Position numbers and translations under genes: made by a program. The notes beneath the pieces were generated by a model. The model was given only the letters and a program-made list of their open reading frames with translations. It made no database searches and was not told the origin of the DNA. Shown here piece after piece: positions 16,250-26,185 of a stretch of 64,000 bases of DNA; the stretch's first letter is position 1, and each line of letters starts with the position of its first letter. This DNA comes from Nevskia sp. (lineage in GTDB: Bacteria; Pseudomonadota; Gammaproteobacteria; Nevskiales; Nevskiaceae). The stretch is taken from positions 1,438,931 through 1,502,930 of the forward strand of contig JAKFUK010000001.1 of assembly GCA_021732745.1 (NCBI GenBank). The letters are read 5' to 3'.

Positions 16250-17437
16250 TCAGGGAATGCCGAGTTCACCCAGCAGCGGGCGGATCTTTTCGCGCAACTG
16301 GAAAAAGCCCTTGCCGGCATGCGGCCAGAATGCCGTGTCCCAGCCGCGGCGCACGCGGACCAAGACGATGCCGCGTGCCGCCAGTTCGCGTTCCCGCCTG
16401 GCGAGGGCGTCCGCCACCGGGCCAACCGTTGCGTACGCCGTCACGATCTGCTCGATGCCGTGGTCATCGCACCAGCGCTGCAAGTCGCCGGTCGTGATTC
16501 TTTGCGCGGCGACGCCAAAGTGCGACGCAGCGCGGTCCAGACCATCGGCCAGCGCGGTGGTTGTCCAGTCGATCACCGCCGCACTGACCGGCAGCCGCGA
16601 GCGCGCTGCCGGATCGACATCGCCGCCGATCGCCACCACGCCGATGCCTTCGGGCAGCGGCCAGGACTCGGCCGACAGATCGTCCTCATGCAGCCAGAGC
16701 GCCGTGCGCAGGCCGGCTTCCGGCAGCGGCAGTTCGGCAATGCGACCAGCAGCGGGGATGTCGTCCGGTGGCAGCGGCGTGGCGTTCTCGTTCAGCTCGC
16801 CTTTCGGCCAGAAACGACCGGCGGTGTATTGCTGGATGTTGTCGGCCCGCGCCAGATAGTGCTTGCCGCGCGTCTGCAGGCCGGCTACCCAGCGCCAGCT
16901 CAGGGTGTTGGCGGCCGGATCGCCGTCAAGCAAGTGGCGATAAAAGAAGTCCGCACCCAGCTGCCACGGCAGTTTCAGGGTGAAAATCCAGATCGACGCG
17001 AACCACATGCGCGCGTGGTTGTGCAGGTAGCCGGTGGTCAGCAGCTCCGCGACCCAGGCGTCGAAGCAGGCGATGCCGCTGCGGCCTTCGACGGCGGCGC
17101 GACAGCCATCGTCCGGCGTCAGGGCGCGCAGGGCGGCCTGATAGTCCGCCCAGACCTGCGGCCGCAGCTCCAGCCAGCCTTTCCAGTAGCTGCGCCAGCA
17201 GACTTCCTGAATGAATTTTTCCGCCGATGAAAAGGCATGGCGATCGAGCACGGCGCGGACGATCTCGTCCTCGCCGATCAGCCGGTGGCGCACGGCGGGC
17301 GACAGCAGCGACACGTTGTCGCGCGCCTCCGTACCGCCGTCCGTATTGCGCTCGCTCGCGTAATGCGCGGCGGCGCGCGGCAGGAAGGCATCAAGCTGCG
17401 CCAGGGCGGCGCGGCGGGTGGCAATGAAATGGGACAT
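16250..17437 (-). CDS. Photolyase/cryptochrome-type flavoprotein with swapped domain order
   Basis: 395 residues. The first 230 match the helical FAD-binding catalytic domain of the photolyase/cryptochrome family: WRSYWKGWLELRP, TGYLHNHARMWFASIWIF, LPWQLGADFFYRHLLDGDPAANTLSWRWVAG and DNIQQYTAGRFWP. In usual photolyases an alpha/beta antenna domain precedes this part. Here such a domain seems to follow it, from about residue 240 (TALWLHEDDLSAE, then VAIGGDVD, ITTGDLQRWCDDHGIEQIVTAYATVGPVADAL, ending GKGFFQLREKIRPLL). The architecture is therefore circularly permuted. DNA repair or blue-light sensing are both possible. The BenE gene lies 18 bp upstream on the same strand, so the two may be co-transcribed. 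Confidence 0.85.
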   Translation of the reverse strand: MSHFIATRRAALAQLDAFLPRAAAHYASERNTDGGTEARDNVSLLSPAVRHRLIGEDEIVRAVLDRHAFSSAEKFIQEVCWRSYWKGWLELRPQVWADYQAALRALTPDDGCRAAVEGRSGIACFDAWVAELLTTGYLHNHARMWFASIWIFTLKLPWQLGADFFYRHLLDGDPAANTLSWRWVAGLQTRGKHYLARADNIQQYTAGRFWPKGELNENATPLPPDDIPAAGRIAELPLPEAGLRTALWLHEDDLSAESWPLPEGIGVVAIGGDVDPAARSRLPVSAAVIDWTTTALADGLDRAASHFGVAAQRITTGDLQRWCDDHGIEQIVTAYATVGPVADALARRERELAARGIVLVRVRRGWDTAFWPHAGKGFFQLREKIRPLLGELGIP

Positions 17438-17455
17438 AGAAGAAAGGGTCGTGAA

Positions 17456-18622
17456 CTAGGGTCTGCGCCAGCGCAGCACGATCATCGCCAACACCCCGGC
17501 GACCAGCCCCCAGAACGCCGAGCCGATGCCGGCGAAGCTGACCCCGGCGGCGGTGACCAGAAAAGTGATCAGCGCCGGTTCGCGATCCTGCTCGCTGGCG
17601 AACGCCGATGCCAGGCCGTTGCCGATGGTGCCGAGCAGGGCCAATCCGGCAATCGCCAGCACCAGCTCGCGCGGAAAGGCAGCAAACAGCGCGGTGACCG
17701 TGGCCCCGAACACGCCGACCAGCACATAGAGCAGGCCGGCGGAGATCGACGCGGTATAGCGCCGCGCCGGGTCTTCATGGGCTTCGCGACCCATGCAGAT
17801 CGCCGCCGTGATCGCCGCCAGGTTCAGCGCGAAGGCACCGAACGGCGCCAGCAGCAGGTTGACCACGCCAATCCAGCCGATCACCGGCGACACCGGCACC
17901 GTGTAGCCCGAGCTGCGCAGCACCGCGAGGCCGGGAATGTTCTGCGAAGCCATGGTGACGATGAACAGCGGAATCGCCACGCCGATCAGCGCCGACCACG
18001 AGAACGCCGGGGCGATCCACACCGGCCCGGCCAGCGCCAGATGCAGGCCGTCGAGCTTCAGCAGATCAAGCGCAGCGGCGATGGCGATGCCGACCGCCAG
18101 TGTCGCCATCACCGCGTAACGCGGCAGCAGGCGGCGCATGGCGAGGTAGCTGAGGAACATCGCGAACGCCATCTCGAACTGGCTTTTCATGGCCACGAAC
18201 AGGTCGAGCCCGAAGCGCAGCAGCACGCCAGCCAGCATGGCCGAGGCCAGCGCCACCGGCACCCGGCTGATCAGCCGCTCGAACAGCCCGGAGAAGCCGG
18301 CGATCACGATCAGCACGGCGGACACCATGAACGCACCGATTGCTTCATCCAGACGCAGGCCGGCACCGCTGGTGATCAGCATCGCCGCACCCGGTGTCGA
18401 CCAGGCCGTGACCACCGGCACCCGGTAGCGCAGCGACAGGCCGATGCAGGTGACGCCCATGCCGAGCCCCAGCGCCCACATCCACGAGGCGATTTCCGCG
18501 GGCGAGGCCCCGAGCCCCTGCGCCGCCTGGAACACCACGACGGCCGAGCTGGTGTAGCCGACCAGCACGGTGACGAAGCCGGCCACGATGGCTGGCAGCG
18601 AGAAGTCTTTGAGGATTTGCAC
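17456..18622 (-). CDS. benE: BenE-family benzoate/H+ symporter
   Basis: 388 residues with about 12 hydrophobic segments across the whole length, matching the BenE family in size and in the N-terminal SLPAIVAGFVTVLVGYTSS and the GVTCIGLSLRYRVPVVTAWSTPG segments. BenE proteins import benzoate with protons, although many members are uncharacterised and no benzoate catabolic genes are in this window. The start is the GTG at 18622, with an AGGA upstream; no ATG is suitably placed. It is divergent from the ABC exporter gene with about 110 bp between. Confidence 0.88.
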   Translation of the reverse strand: MQILKDFSLPAIVAGFVTVLVGYTSSAVVVFQAAQGLGASPAEIASWMWALGLGMGVTCIGLSLRYRVPVVTAWSTPGAAMLITSGAGLRLDEAIGAFMVSAVLIVIAGFSGLFERLISRVPVALASAMLAGVLLRFGLDLFVAMKSQFEMAFAMFLSYLAMRRLLPRYAVMATLAVGIAIAAALDLLKLDGLHLALAGPVWIAPAFSWSALIGVAIPLFIVTMASQNIPGLAVLRSSGYTVPVSPVIGWIGVVNLLLAPFGAFALNLAAITAAICMGREAHEDPARRYTASISAGLLYVLVGVFGATVTALFAAFPRELVLAIAGLALLGTIGNGLASAFASEQDREPALITFLVTAAGVSFAGIGSAFWGLVAGVLAMIVLRWRRP

Positions 18623-18730
18623 GCGGGAATCCTGCCAGACCGGCCGTTGCCGGTGGCGATACGACAGCAATCGGCAGGCCAGCGGCCTTGCGCCCTTACA
18701 ATGCCCGCCTGCCGCCCCTGACTTCCCTCG

Positions 18731-20539
18731 ATGACCGCAACGGCTTCCGATTCCCGCCCCGGCGTTTCCGCAACCGCAAGTCCGCCGCCGAAGACCGCGC
18801 GCAAGCTGTCGGCCCTCGCCGGCCTGCTGCCGTTCCTGCGGCCTTATCGCGGCTATCTCGCGGTGGCCACGGTGATGCTGGTCCTGAGTTCGGCGGCGAT
18901 GCTGGTGGTGCCGATCGCCTTCCGCGACCTGATCGACAAGGGTTTCGTCAGAAACGCCACCAGCGGCGACATCAACGGCCACTTCGCTGCCCTGGGCGTG
19001 CTGGCGGTGTTCTGGGCGCTGGCGACGGCGGGCCGCTACTACTTCGTGTCCTGGATCGGCGAACGGGTGACTGCCGATCTGCGCAGTGCCGTCTATCGCC
19101 GCATGTTGTTCCAGGCCCCGGCCTACTTCGAGACCACGCGCACCGGCGAAGTGCTGTCACGGCTGACCGGCGACACCACCCTGGTGCAGACCGTGGTCGG
19201 CTCGTCGGTGTCGATGGGCCTGCGCAGCGTCCTGCAGTTCATCGGCGGGCTGGTGATGCTCGGCGTCACGTCCCCGCGCCTGTTCGCGATCACAGCCGTG
19301 CTGCTGATCGCGGTGGTGGTGCCCCTGGTAGCGATTGGCCGCGCGGTAAAACGGGTGTCACGCGATGCCCAGGACAGGGTCGCCGACACCTCGGCCATCG
19401 CCGGGGAAATCCTTAACGCGGTGCCGACCGTGCAGGCCTTCACGCAGGAAAACGCAGAGGCGGCGCGCTACGACCGCACGGTCGAAAGCAGCTTCGACTC
19501 GGCCATCCGCCGCACCCGCCTGCGCGCAGCGATGACCGCCGGGATCATCGGCGGCGTCTTCGGGGCCATCGTCTTCGTGCTCTGGCTCGGTGCCCAGGCG
19601 GTGGTGGCCGGCAGCATGAGCGCCGGGCAACTGGCGTCGTTCGTGCTCTATGCGGTGCTGACGGCCGGTGGTGTCGGTGTGATCGCCGAAGTCTGGGGTG
19701 ACGTGATGCGCGCCGCCGGTGCCACTGAACGGCTGATCGAGCTGCTGCACGCCGAAAGCAGCATCCAGCCGCCCGCGCATCCGAAGCCGCTGCCGGAATC
19801 GCGGCAGGCGCGCATCGAGTTCCGCGACCTGAGCTTCCGTTATCCCTCGCGCCCCGACACGGCCGCGCTGGACCACATCGCCCTCGACATCCGCGAAGGC
19901 GAAACCGTGGCCGTGGTCGGCCCAAGCGGCGCTGGCAAGACCACCCTTTTCCAGTTGCTGCTGCGCTTTCACGACGCCAGCAGCGGCGCGATCCTGTTCA
20001 ACGGCGTGGACCTGCGCGATCTCGATCCGGAAAGCTTGCGCGCCCGCATCGGCATCGTGCCGCAGGACGCGGTGATCTTCTCGGCGGATGCCGCCACCAA
20101 CATCCGCTACGGCAATCCGAACGCCACCGACGAAGAAGTACGTGCCGCTGCCCGCACCGCCCGCGCCGACGAGTTCATCGAACGCCTGCCGGATGGCTAC
20201 GCAACCTTCCTCGGCGAGCGCGGCCTGCGCTTGTCGGGCGGTCAGCGCCAGCGCATCGCCATTGCCCGGGCGATCCTCAAGAACCCGCCGCTGCTGTTGC
20301 TGGATGAGGCCACCAGCGCACTGGATGCCGAAAGCGAGCAGCACGTCCAGCGCGGCCTGGAAGCGGCCATGGTCGGCCGCACCACGCTGGTCATCGCCCA
20401 TCGTCTGGCCACCGTGCAGCGCGCCGACCGCATCGTGGTGATGGACGCCGGCAAGATCGTCGAAATCGGCACGCCGGCCGAACTCGTTGCCAATGGTGGG
20501 CTCTATGCGCGGCTGGCGAGCTTGCAGCTGATGGCCTGA
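18731..20539 (+). CDS. ABC exporter, fused membrane and ATPase domains
   Basis: 602 residues: a proline- and serine-rich N-terminal leader of about 25, a six-helix exporter domain (about 35-330), then the ATPase domain with Walker A GPSGAGKTT, Q-loop VPQDAVIF, signature LSGGQRQR, Walker B LLLLDEATSALD and the H-loop IAHRL. This is the homodimeric type IV exporter group that includes MsbA and drug pumps such as BmrA. The fact that another gene would be expected for essential lipid A flipping and the lack of lpxK next door make MsbA identity uncertain. Substrate unknown. Confidence 0.9.
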   Translation: MTATASDSRPGVSATASPPPKTARKLSALAGLLPFLRPYRGYLAVATVMLVLSSAAMLVVPIAFRDLIDKGFVRNATSGDINGHFAALGVLAVFWALATAGRYYFVSWIGERVTADLRSAVYRRMLFQAPAYFETTRTGEVLSRLTGDTTLVQTVVGSSVSMGLRSVLQFIGGLVMLGVTSPRLFAITAVLLIAVVVPLVAIGRAVKRVSRDAQDRVADTSAIAGEILNAVPTVQAFTQENAEAARYDRTVESSFDSAIRRTRLRAAMTAGIIGGVFGAIVFVLWLGAQAVVAGSMSAGQLASFVLYAVLTAGGVGVIAEVWGDVMRAAGATERLIELLHAESSIQPPAHPKPLPESRQARIEFRDLSFRYPSRPDTAALDHIALDIREGETVAVVGPSGAGKTTLFQLLLRFHDASSGAILFNGVDLRDLDPESLRARIGIVPQDAVIFSADAATNIRYGNPNATDEEVRAAARTARADEFIERLPDGYATFLGERGLRLSGGQRQRIAIARAILKNPPLLLLDEATSALDAESEQHVQRGLEAAMVGRTTLVIAHRLATVQRADRIVVMDAGKIVEIGTPAELVANGGLYARLASLQLMA

Positions 20540-20726
20540 ATGTCAATGCAGTTGAATGGATTGTCAGTACGTTTCTGCCGCGATTTCAGCACCCTGTCGC
20601 AAACCTGAATCAGACGAGCTTGCGGCGCAAAAATTTTCACTCTCTTGGGCGAATTTTCAGCGTACGCTCCCCGTGCTTGCGGCCCTTCTCCGGTGGCCGC
20701 GTCATCTCAGCGCCACCGATTCAACC

Positions 20727-23048
20727 GTGTCCAATTCGAGTTCTCCGCCATTCCCGGATGCCTCGCCGAGTTTGCGTGACAGCCTCCTCGAAGCCCGGGC
20801 GCTTTACGACCAGGCCGGCTGCGGCTATCACGCCGCCACAGCCGAAGGCCTGCTGCTGGAAGTCAACGACACCCTGCTGCAATGGCTCGGTTATCAGCGC
20901 GACGAACTGGTCGGCAAACGCCATTTCCGCGATCTGATCACCCCCGCCAGCCAGCCCACGTTCGACGTCTGCTGCGCCCAGTTCTCGGTCAGCGGCCAAG
21001 TGCGCAATCTGGAAGTGGAGTTGAGCTGCGCCAGCGGCGAAGCGATCGTCGCCCTGGTCAGCGCCACCGCAGTGCGCGACCGCGACGGGCACTGTCGCTA
21101 CGTGCAGGCGCTGCTGGTCGACATCTCCGTGCGACACCGGGCCGAACGGCGCGCCGAGCGTCTGGCCCAGCGCACTTTCCGCGCCCTGCGGGTGCTGAGC
21201 GCGATGAACGCCGAACTGGTCAATGCCGATCAGGAAAAGACCTTTCTCGACGCCGTTTGCCGGATGGTGGTCAACCGCGGCGGCTACCGGCTGGCCTCGG
21301 TTGGCTATGCCGAGCACGATCGCCAGCGACGGGTGCGGGTCGCCGCGCAGGCCAGCGCCAACGCCAACGCCAACGACGGTGCCGATAATGACGAAGCGTC
21401 GATCAGTTGGGCCGACAACGCCATCGGACAGGGGCCGACCGGCCGCGCCATCCGCACCGGCACATTGCAGATCAGCCAGAACATCCTGACCGACCCGCAG
21501 ATGACCGCCTGGCAGGATCAGGCCCGGGCGGCGGGCTATCAGTCGGCGATCGCCTTGCCGCTGTCGGCCGGCGGCGTGGTGATCGGCGCGCTTTCGATCT
21601 GGGCACCGGAGCCGGATGCCTTCGACGGCGACGAAGCCGACTTGCTCATGGAACTGGCCAACGGCCTGGCCTTCGGCATCCACACCGTGCGCGCCCGCAT
21701 CGAACATCTGCGCGCCCAGGAAATGGTCGCCCGGCTCGCTTATCACGATCCCCTGACCGGCCTCGCCAACCGGCCCCGGCTGCTGATCCGCATTCGCGAT
21801 GCGATGACCCAGACCGCTGCCGGGCAGCCGCTGGCCTTGATGACCGTGGTCATCGAACGCTTCAGCGACATCCTGGCCGGCATCGGCGTGCGCCCGGCCG
21901 ACCAGTTGCTCGCCCAGGTGGCCGACCGCCTGACCTCGACGCTTGGCGGCCGGGCATCCGCCGCGCGCGTCGGCAGCAAAAGCTTCGCCGTGCTGCTGAT
22001 CGACACCGCCGAGACCGCCGCCCGCGACTGTGCGCAGCAATTGCGCGACGCGATGCGGCCCTCGTTCATGCTGGCCGGGATTCCGGTCGGCATCGAGATC
22101 AGCATCGGCGTGGCCATGGCCCCGGCCCATGCCGATGACGCCGAAACCCTGCTGCTGCGCAGCGGACTGGCGGCGCGCGCGGCGGCATCAAGCCCCGAAG
22201 CCTGCGAGTTCTACAGCGGCAGCGCGCTCGAGGACCGGCGCTGGCTGGCCCTGCTCGGCGATCTGCGCGCAGCGATCGAAGAGCAGCAACTGCGGCTCTA
22301 CTACCAGCCCAAGATCGACGTGCGCAGCGGCCAGGTTGCCGGGGCCGAAGCGCTGCTGCGCTGGACCCATCCGCAGCGCGGCAAGGTGTCGCCGGCCGAA
22401 TTCATGCCGATCGCCGAGCAGACCGGCGTCATCGCCCAACTCACCGATTACGTGCTCGACGCCGTGCTGCGGCAATTGCGGGCCTGGTGCGATCAGGGCT
22501 TCGTGCTGCCGGTGGCGGTCAATGTCTCGGTGCGCAATTTTTCCGATGCCGGCTTCGTCGACCGGGTGATTTCCGGGCTTGCGCGCCACGGCGTCGACCC
22601 GTCGCTGCTGCAACTGGAACTGACTGAAAGCACGCTGATGGAAGAGCCATCGCGCACCCGCAGCCAGTTGTCGCGCTTGCAGCGGCACGGGGTGACCACC
22701 TCGATCGACGATTTCGGCACCGGCTATTCGTCGCTGGCCTACATCGCCAATCTGCCGGTCGCGTCGCTCAAGATCGACCGCTCCTTCGTCAGCCGCATGC
22801 ACGATTCCCCGCGCGTGCAAGGCATCGTGGCGGCGACCATCTCGATGGCCGAAGCGCTGGCGCTCGGCACCGTCGCCGAAGGGGTCGAAAACCGCGCCCA
22901 GGCCGAAGCGCTGATCGCCCTCGGCTGCGATCAACTGCAGGGCTACTGGTTCTGCCGCCCGGTGCCGGCCGACACCCTGCGCAACTGGGTGCAAAGCTTC
23001 CAGCCGCAGGTCTGGGGGCTGGTGCAGTCGGCGGACCTGATGTCCTGA
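20727..23048 (+). CDS. PAS-GAF-GGDEF(degenerate)-EAL cyclic-di-GMP phosphodiesterase
   Basis: About 773 residues from the GTG at 20727. Order: PAS (about 20-140), GAF (about 170-320), GGDEF-like (about 340-490), EAL (about 510-760). The GGDEF signature is replaced by VGSKSF, so cyclase activity should be lost. The EAL domain keeps its catalytic set: AEALLRW, NVSVRNF, ELTES, IDDFGTGYSSL, LKIDRSF, AEGVEN and QGYWFCRP. It should hydrolyse cyclic-di-GMP under PAS/GAF control. An in-frame ATG exists at 20556, but codons 20556-20726 have low GC at third positions, unlike the rest, so that part is probably untranslated promoter DNA. Confidence 0.88.
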   Translation: MSNSSSPPFPDASPSLRDSLLEARALYDQAGCGYHAATAEGLLLEVNDTLLQWLGYQRDELVGKRHFRDLITPASQPTFDVCCAQFSVSGQVRNLEVELSCASGEAIVALVSATAVRDRDGHCRYVQALLVDISVRHRAERRAERLAQRTFRALRVLSAMNAELVNADQEKTFLDAVCRMVVNRGGYRLASVGYAEHDRQRRVRVAAQASANANANDGADNDEASISWADNAIGQGPTGRAIRTGTLQISQNILTDPQMTAWQDQARAAGYQSAIALPLSAGGVVIGALSIWAPEPDAFDGDEADLLMELANGLAFGIHTVRARIEHLRAQEMVARLAYHDPLTGLANRPRLLIRIRDAMTQTAAGQPLALMTVVIERFSDILAGIGVRPADQLLAQVADRLTSTLGGRASAARVGSKSFAVLLIDTAETAARDCAQQLRDAMRPSFMLAGIPVGIEISIGVAMAPAHADDAETLLLRSGLAARAAASSPEACEFYSGSALEDRRWLALLGDLRAAIEEQQLRLYYQPKIDVRSGQVAGAEALLRWTHPQRGKVSPAEFMPIAEQTGVIAQLTDYVLDAVLRQLRAWCDQGFVLPVAVNVSVRNFSDAGFVDRVISGLARHGVDPSLLQLELTESTLMEEPSRTRSQLSRLQRHGVTTSIDDFGTGYSSLAYIANLPVASLKIDRSFVSRMHDSPRVQGIVAATISMAEALALGTVAEGVENRAQAEALIALGCDQLQGYWFCRPVPADTLRNWVQSFQPQVWGLVQSADLMS

Positions 23049-23121
23049 GGAGCCGCCCCAACGGCGCGCGGGCACTGTCTTTGCGACACTCGCCGCTGAC
23101 CCCGACTTGGCTGCCCTGCTG

Positions 23122-24564
23122 ATGAAATCCACTGCTCCCTGCCGCCTGCGGCTGGCCGCGCCCTTTGTCGCCCTGATGCTGTTCGCCAGCGGCCCTGTCC
23201 AGGCAGCCACCCACTCAGCCGACCCCGGCGAAGCGGCGTTCCGCGCGCTTTACAAGGAACTGGTCGAAACCAACACCACGCTGTCGGCCGGCAGTTGCAC
23301 GCTGGCCTCGGAGCGAATGGCGGCGCGGCTCTTGGCGGCGGGCTTGCCGGCCGCCGACATCGAACTGCTCGGCCCGGCCGACCGGCCGAAGGAAAAATCG
23401 CTGACCGCCACGCTGCGCGGCCGCGATCCGAAAGCCGCCACCATCCTGCTGCTGGCGCATGTCGACGTGGTGGAAGCGCGGCGCGAAGACTGGCAGCGCG
23501 ATCCCTTCACCCTGGTCGAGGAAAACGGCTTTTTCTACGCCCGCGGCGTCAGCGACGACAAGGCGATGGCCGCTGTGCTCACCGACAGCCTGATCCGCTA
23601 CCTGCAAACCGGCTTCAAGCCGCGCCGCACGCTCAAGTTGGCACTGACCTGCGGCGAGGAAACGGCGGACAGCTTCAACAGCGTCGCCTGGCTGCTGAAA
23701 CATCATCCCGATGCCTTGAAAGCCGCGTTCGCCTTGAATGAAGGGGCTGGCGGCGAACTCGATGCCGACGGCCGGCCCAGCGTGTTGCAGATTCAGGCCG
23801 GCGAAAAGGTTTACCAGGACTTCGCGCTGGAAATCAGCAACGGCGGCGGTCACAGCTCGCGTCCGGTGCCTGACAACGCCATCTACCGGCTGAGTGCTGC
23901 ACTCGGCCGGATCGGGGTTTATCAGTTTCCGCTGGCCCTGAACCCGGTGACCACGGCCTACTTCCAGGCGCAGTCGAATCTGGTGCCGAAAGACGCTGCC
24001 GACGCCATGAAAACCGTGCTCGCCCAGCCGGTCGATGGTCCGGCAACGGCGGCACTCTGGGCGCTGAACCCGGGCTGGAACAGCATGCTGCGCACCACCT
24101 GTGTCGCCACCCAGGTCAGCGCCGGCCATGCGCCGAATGCGCTGCCGCAGCGCGCCCGCGCCAACGTCAACTGCCGCATCCTGCCGGGCGTGGCGATCGC
24201 CGAGGTGCAGGCGACATTGAAGCGTGCAATGGCCGACGACGGCATCGGCATCAGCACCGTCGGCGAACCTGCCGTCACCGCCCCGGTGCCGCCGCTGACC
24301 GCAGCGATGCTCGATCCAGTGAAAAAGATCGCCAAAACCATCTGGCCGGCCGCCACCCTGGTGCCGACCATGGCGACCGGTGCCACCGACGGCCGCTTCC
24401 TCAACGCCGCCGGCATCCCGACCTACGGCCTGACCGGCCTATTCCACGACGCCGAAGGCAGCCATGCCCACGGGTTGGACGAGCGCATCCGGGTGCAATC
24501 GCTGATGGACGGCCGGCGCTTCCTGCACGAGGTGATCCGGATTTACGCGATGCAGCGGGACTGA
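23122..24564 (+). CDS. Secreted M20-family metallopeptidase
   Basis: 480 residues with a signal peptide (RLAAPFVALMLFASGPVQA). M20 dizinc features: HVDVVEA (first metal-binding histidine and aspartate), GRGVSDDKAMAA-like (YARGVSDDKAMA), catalytic glutamates TCGEETADS, LNEGAGGELD, the dimerisation-domain segment with GGGHSSRPVPDNAIY, and the final metal histidine in GLTGLFHDAEGSHAHGLDERI. Family members cleave small peptides or N-acyl amino acids; export suggests dipeptide or peptide scavenging in the periplasm. Confidence 0.9.
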   Translation: MKSTAPCRLRLAAPFVALMLFASGPVQAATHSADPGEAAFRALYKELVETNTTLSAGSCTLASERMAARLLAAGLPAADIELLGPADRPKEKSLTATLRGRDPKAATILLLAHVDVVEARREDWQRDPFTLVEENGFFYARGVSDDKAMAAVLTDSLIRYLQTGFKPRRTLKLALTCGEETADSFNSVAWLLKHHPDALKAAFALNEGAGGELDADGRPSVLQIQAGEKVYQDFALEISNGGGHSSRPVPDNAIYRLSAALGRIGVYQFPLALNPVTTAYFQAQSNLVPKDAADAMKTVLAQPVDGPATAALWALNPGWNSMLRTTCVATQVSAGHAPNALPQRARANVNCRILPGVAIAEVQATLKRAMADDGIGISTVGEPAVTAPVPPLTAAMLDPVKKIAKTIWPAATLVPTMATGATDGRFLNAAGIPTYGLTGLFHDAEGSHAHGLDERIRVQSLMDGRRFLHEVIRIYAMQRD

Positions 24565-24735
24565 TCGGCTAGCGCGACCGCCGTCACGCCAGCCGCAGCC
24601 AAACCTGCGGCTGACATCGCGCTGACACGCTGTTTCAGCGCGTCGACACCGTCGGAACACCGTCGGCGAGGACAGTGAAGGCACCCGGCGCATCGCCGCC
24701 GGGACCGCCAACACCATCCGCCCCCGGAGTCCGCC

Positions 24736-26169
24736 ATGAAGCCCTCATCCCTGCTGTCCACGCTGTTCAACCCGCGCCGAAAATTGCTGACCGGCCTTCC
24801 CTTTCTCGCTGCCGCCGCGCTGTTCGCGAGCCCGGCCAGCGCCCAGCTCAAGCCGTCGACCGACCTCCGCCTGCTGCCCTGCGGCCCGCATCCGGAACTG
24901 GTGTCGTGCAGCGAAGACGCCTCGGTGCGCACCGATCGCGCCGAACTCGATGAAGTCGTGCGCAGCATGTTCCGCGCGCTGCCGGACGAGGATTTCGCTC
25001 CCGGCGAGATCTTCATCCGCTATCTGGGCCGCGTGCGCCAGACGCCGGAAGCGCAGTTCGTGCCCAACGAGCGCGAAGCCACCACCGGCGGCAGCGCGCT
25101 GTTCGCGCCCGCTGCGGTCACCATGTTCCGGGCGATCAGCCCGGGCACCGGCAACGAGTTCGAGATCGAAGTGCCGCGCGCCATCCGCGATGCCTTCGAC
25201 CGCGTCGCCGCCGAAAACGGGGCCAATCGCGAAAATCGCGGCAGCCTCCGCCTGCCCGATTCGCGCGAGACCCCGCAGGTGTTTCCGCAGCGCAGCAGCG
25301 GCCCGGTCGCCAATGCCTACAGCGGCGGCAGCGACAGCCGCGTGGTGCTGGCCGGCAACAGCACGACCTTTCCCTGGGTCGCCGTCGCCAACATCGGCGG
25401 CTGCACGGCCACCTTCGTCGGCCCGCGCCACCTGCTGACGGCCGCGCACTGCCTGTACAGCCGCAGCGATGCCACGTTCAGCAGCCAGTACACCATCCAG
25501 CCCGGCCGCACCGCGACGAGCACGCCCTACCAGACCACCATTCCCGGCAACCAGGGCACCGGCAAGTCGTGGATCTTCGTGCCGCCGCAGTGGATGCAGG
25601 CCAACCCCGCCGGCGGCACCGGCCAGTACGACTTCGGCATCATGGTCACGCCGGATCGGCTCGCCAACCAGTTCGGCCACCTGGGCTACGGCACGCTGTC
25701 CTCGGGCGCGCTGCGCAACCGCACGCATCTGGTGCGCGGCTATCCCTGGTGCGAGTCGGAATCGGTCGATGACCCGACGACCGCTGCCAGCGAAGAGCGC
25801 ATCGACGAGCCGGACAACATCACGCCCGCCGCCAATGGTGTGGTGCCGACCGGTGCCGGCTGCCGGATCAACGACTTCTTCGGCGGCGATGCCTGTACGG
25901 TCGGCAGTTTCTCGGTGCAGGACGGCGACGGCTGGAACCGTCGCGTCAGCCACGGCTGCGATGCCAGCGCGGCGAACAGCGGCTCGGCGGTGTACAGCTA
26001 TGTCGACGGCTTCGGCGCCTTCGTGTCGATGATCCACACCACCTCGACCGCCTGCGCCTTCCTCGGGCAGAACGCCTGTACGGCAGCCGACACCCATCCG
26101 CTGGTCGCCACCCGGATGACGCCGGAGTACACCGGCTGGGTCAGCTGGTTCCGCAACGCCTGGCAATAA
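24736..26169 (+). CDS. Secreted trypsin-like serine protease
   Basis: 477 residues: signal peptide (to about residue 36, SPASAQ), an N-terminal propeptide-like region of about 150, then an S1-type protease domain. The triad can be placed as His in LLTAAHCLYS, Asp in TGQYDFGIMV and Ser in DASAANSGSAVYSY. Several cysteine pairs suggest disulfide bonds and an extracellular location. The overall layout resembles V8/glutamyl endopeptidase-like bacterial S1 proteases, but the specificity residue was not identified. GGAG precedes the ATG and a strong hairpin terminator follows. Confidence 0.88.
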   Translation: MKPSSLLSTLFNPRRKLLTGLPFLAAAALFASPASAQLKPSTDLRLLPCGPHPELVSCSEDASVRTDRAELDEVVRSMFRALPDEDFAPGEIFIRYLGRVRQTPEAQFVPNEREATTGGSALFAPAAVTMFRAISPGTGNEFEIEVPRAIRDAFDRVAAENGANRENRGSLRLPDSRETPQVFPQRSSGPVANAYSGGSDSRVVLAGNSTTFPWVAVANIGGCTATFVGPRHLLTAAHCLYSRSDATFSSQYTIQPGRTATSTPYQTTIPGNQGTGKSWIFVPPQWMQANPAGGTGQYDFGIMVTPDRLANQFGHLGYGTLSSGALRNRTHLVRGYPWCESESVDDPTTAASEERIDEPDNITPAANGVVPTGAGCRINDFFGGDACTVGSFSVQDGDGWNRRVSHGCDASAANSGSAVYSYVDGFGAFVSMIHTTSTACAFLGQNACTAADTHPLVATRMTPEYTGWVSWFRNAWQ

Positions 26170-26185
26170 GCCCGGTTCTGGCAAC

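Noticed and set aside
18731-20539. Naming the ABC exporter msbA
   Set aside because: Motifs fit many exporters, lpxK is not adjacent and lipid A flipping cannot be inferred from sequence alone.
20556-20726. N-terminal extension of the PAS-GAF-GGDEF-EAL protein from the ATG at 20556
   Set aside because: Third codon positions are not GC-rich there, unlike the rest of the gene, and the sequence looks like promoter DNA. The GTG at 20727 was preferred, with some doubt.
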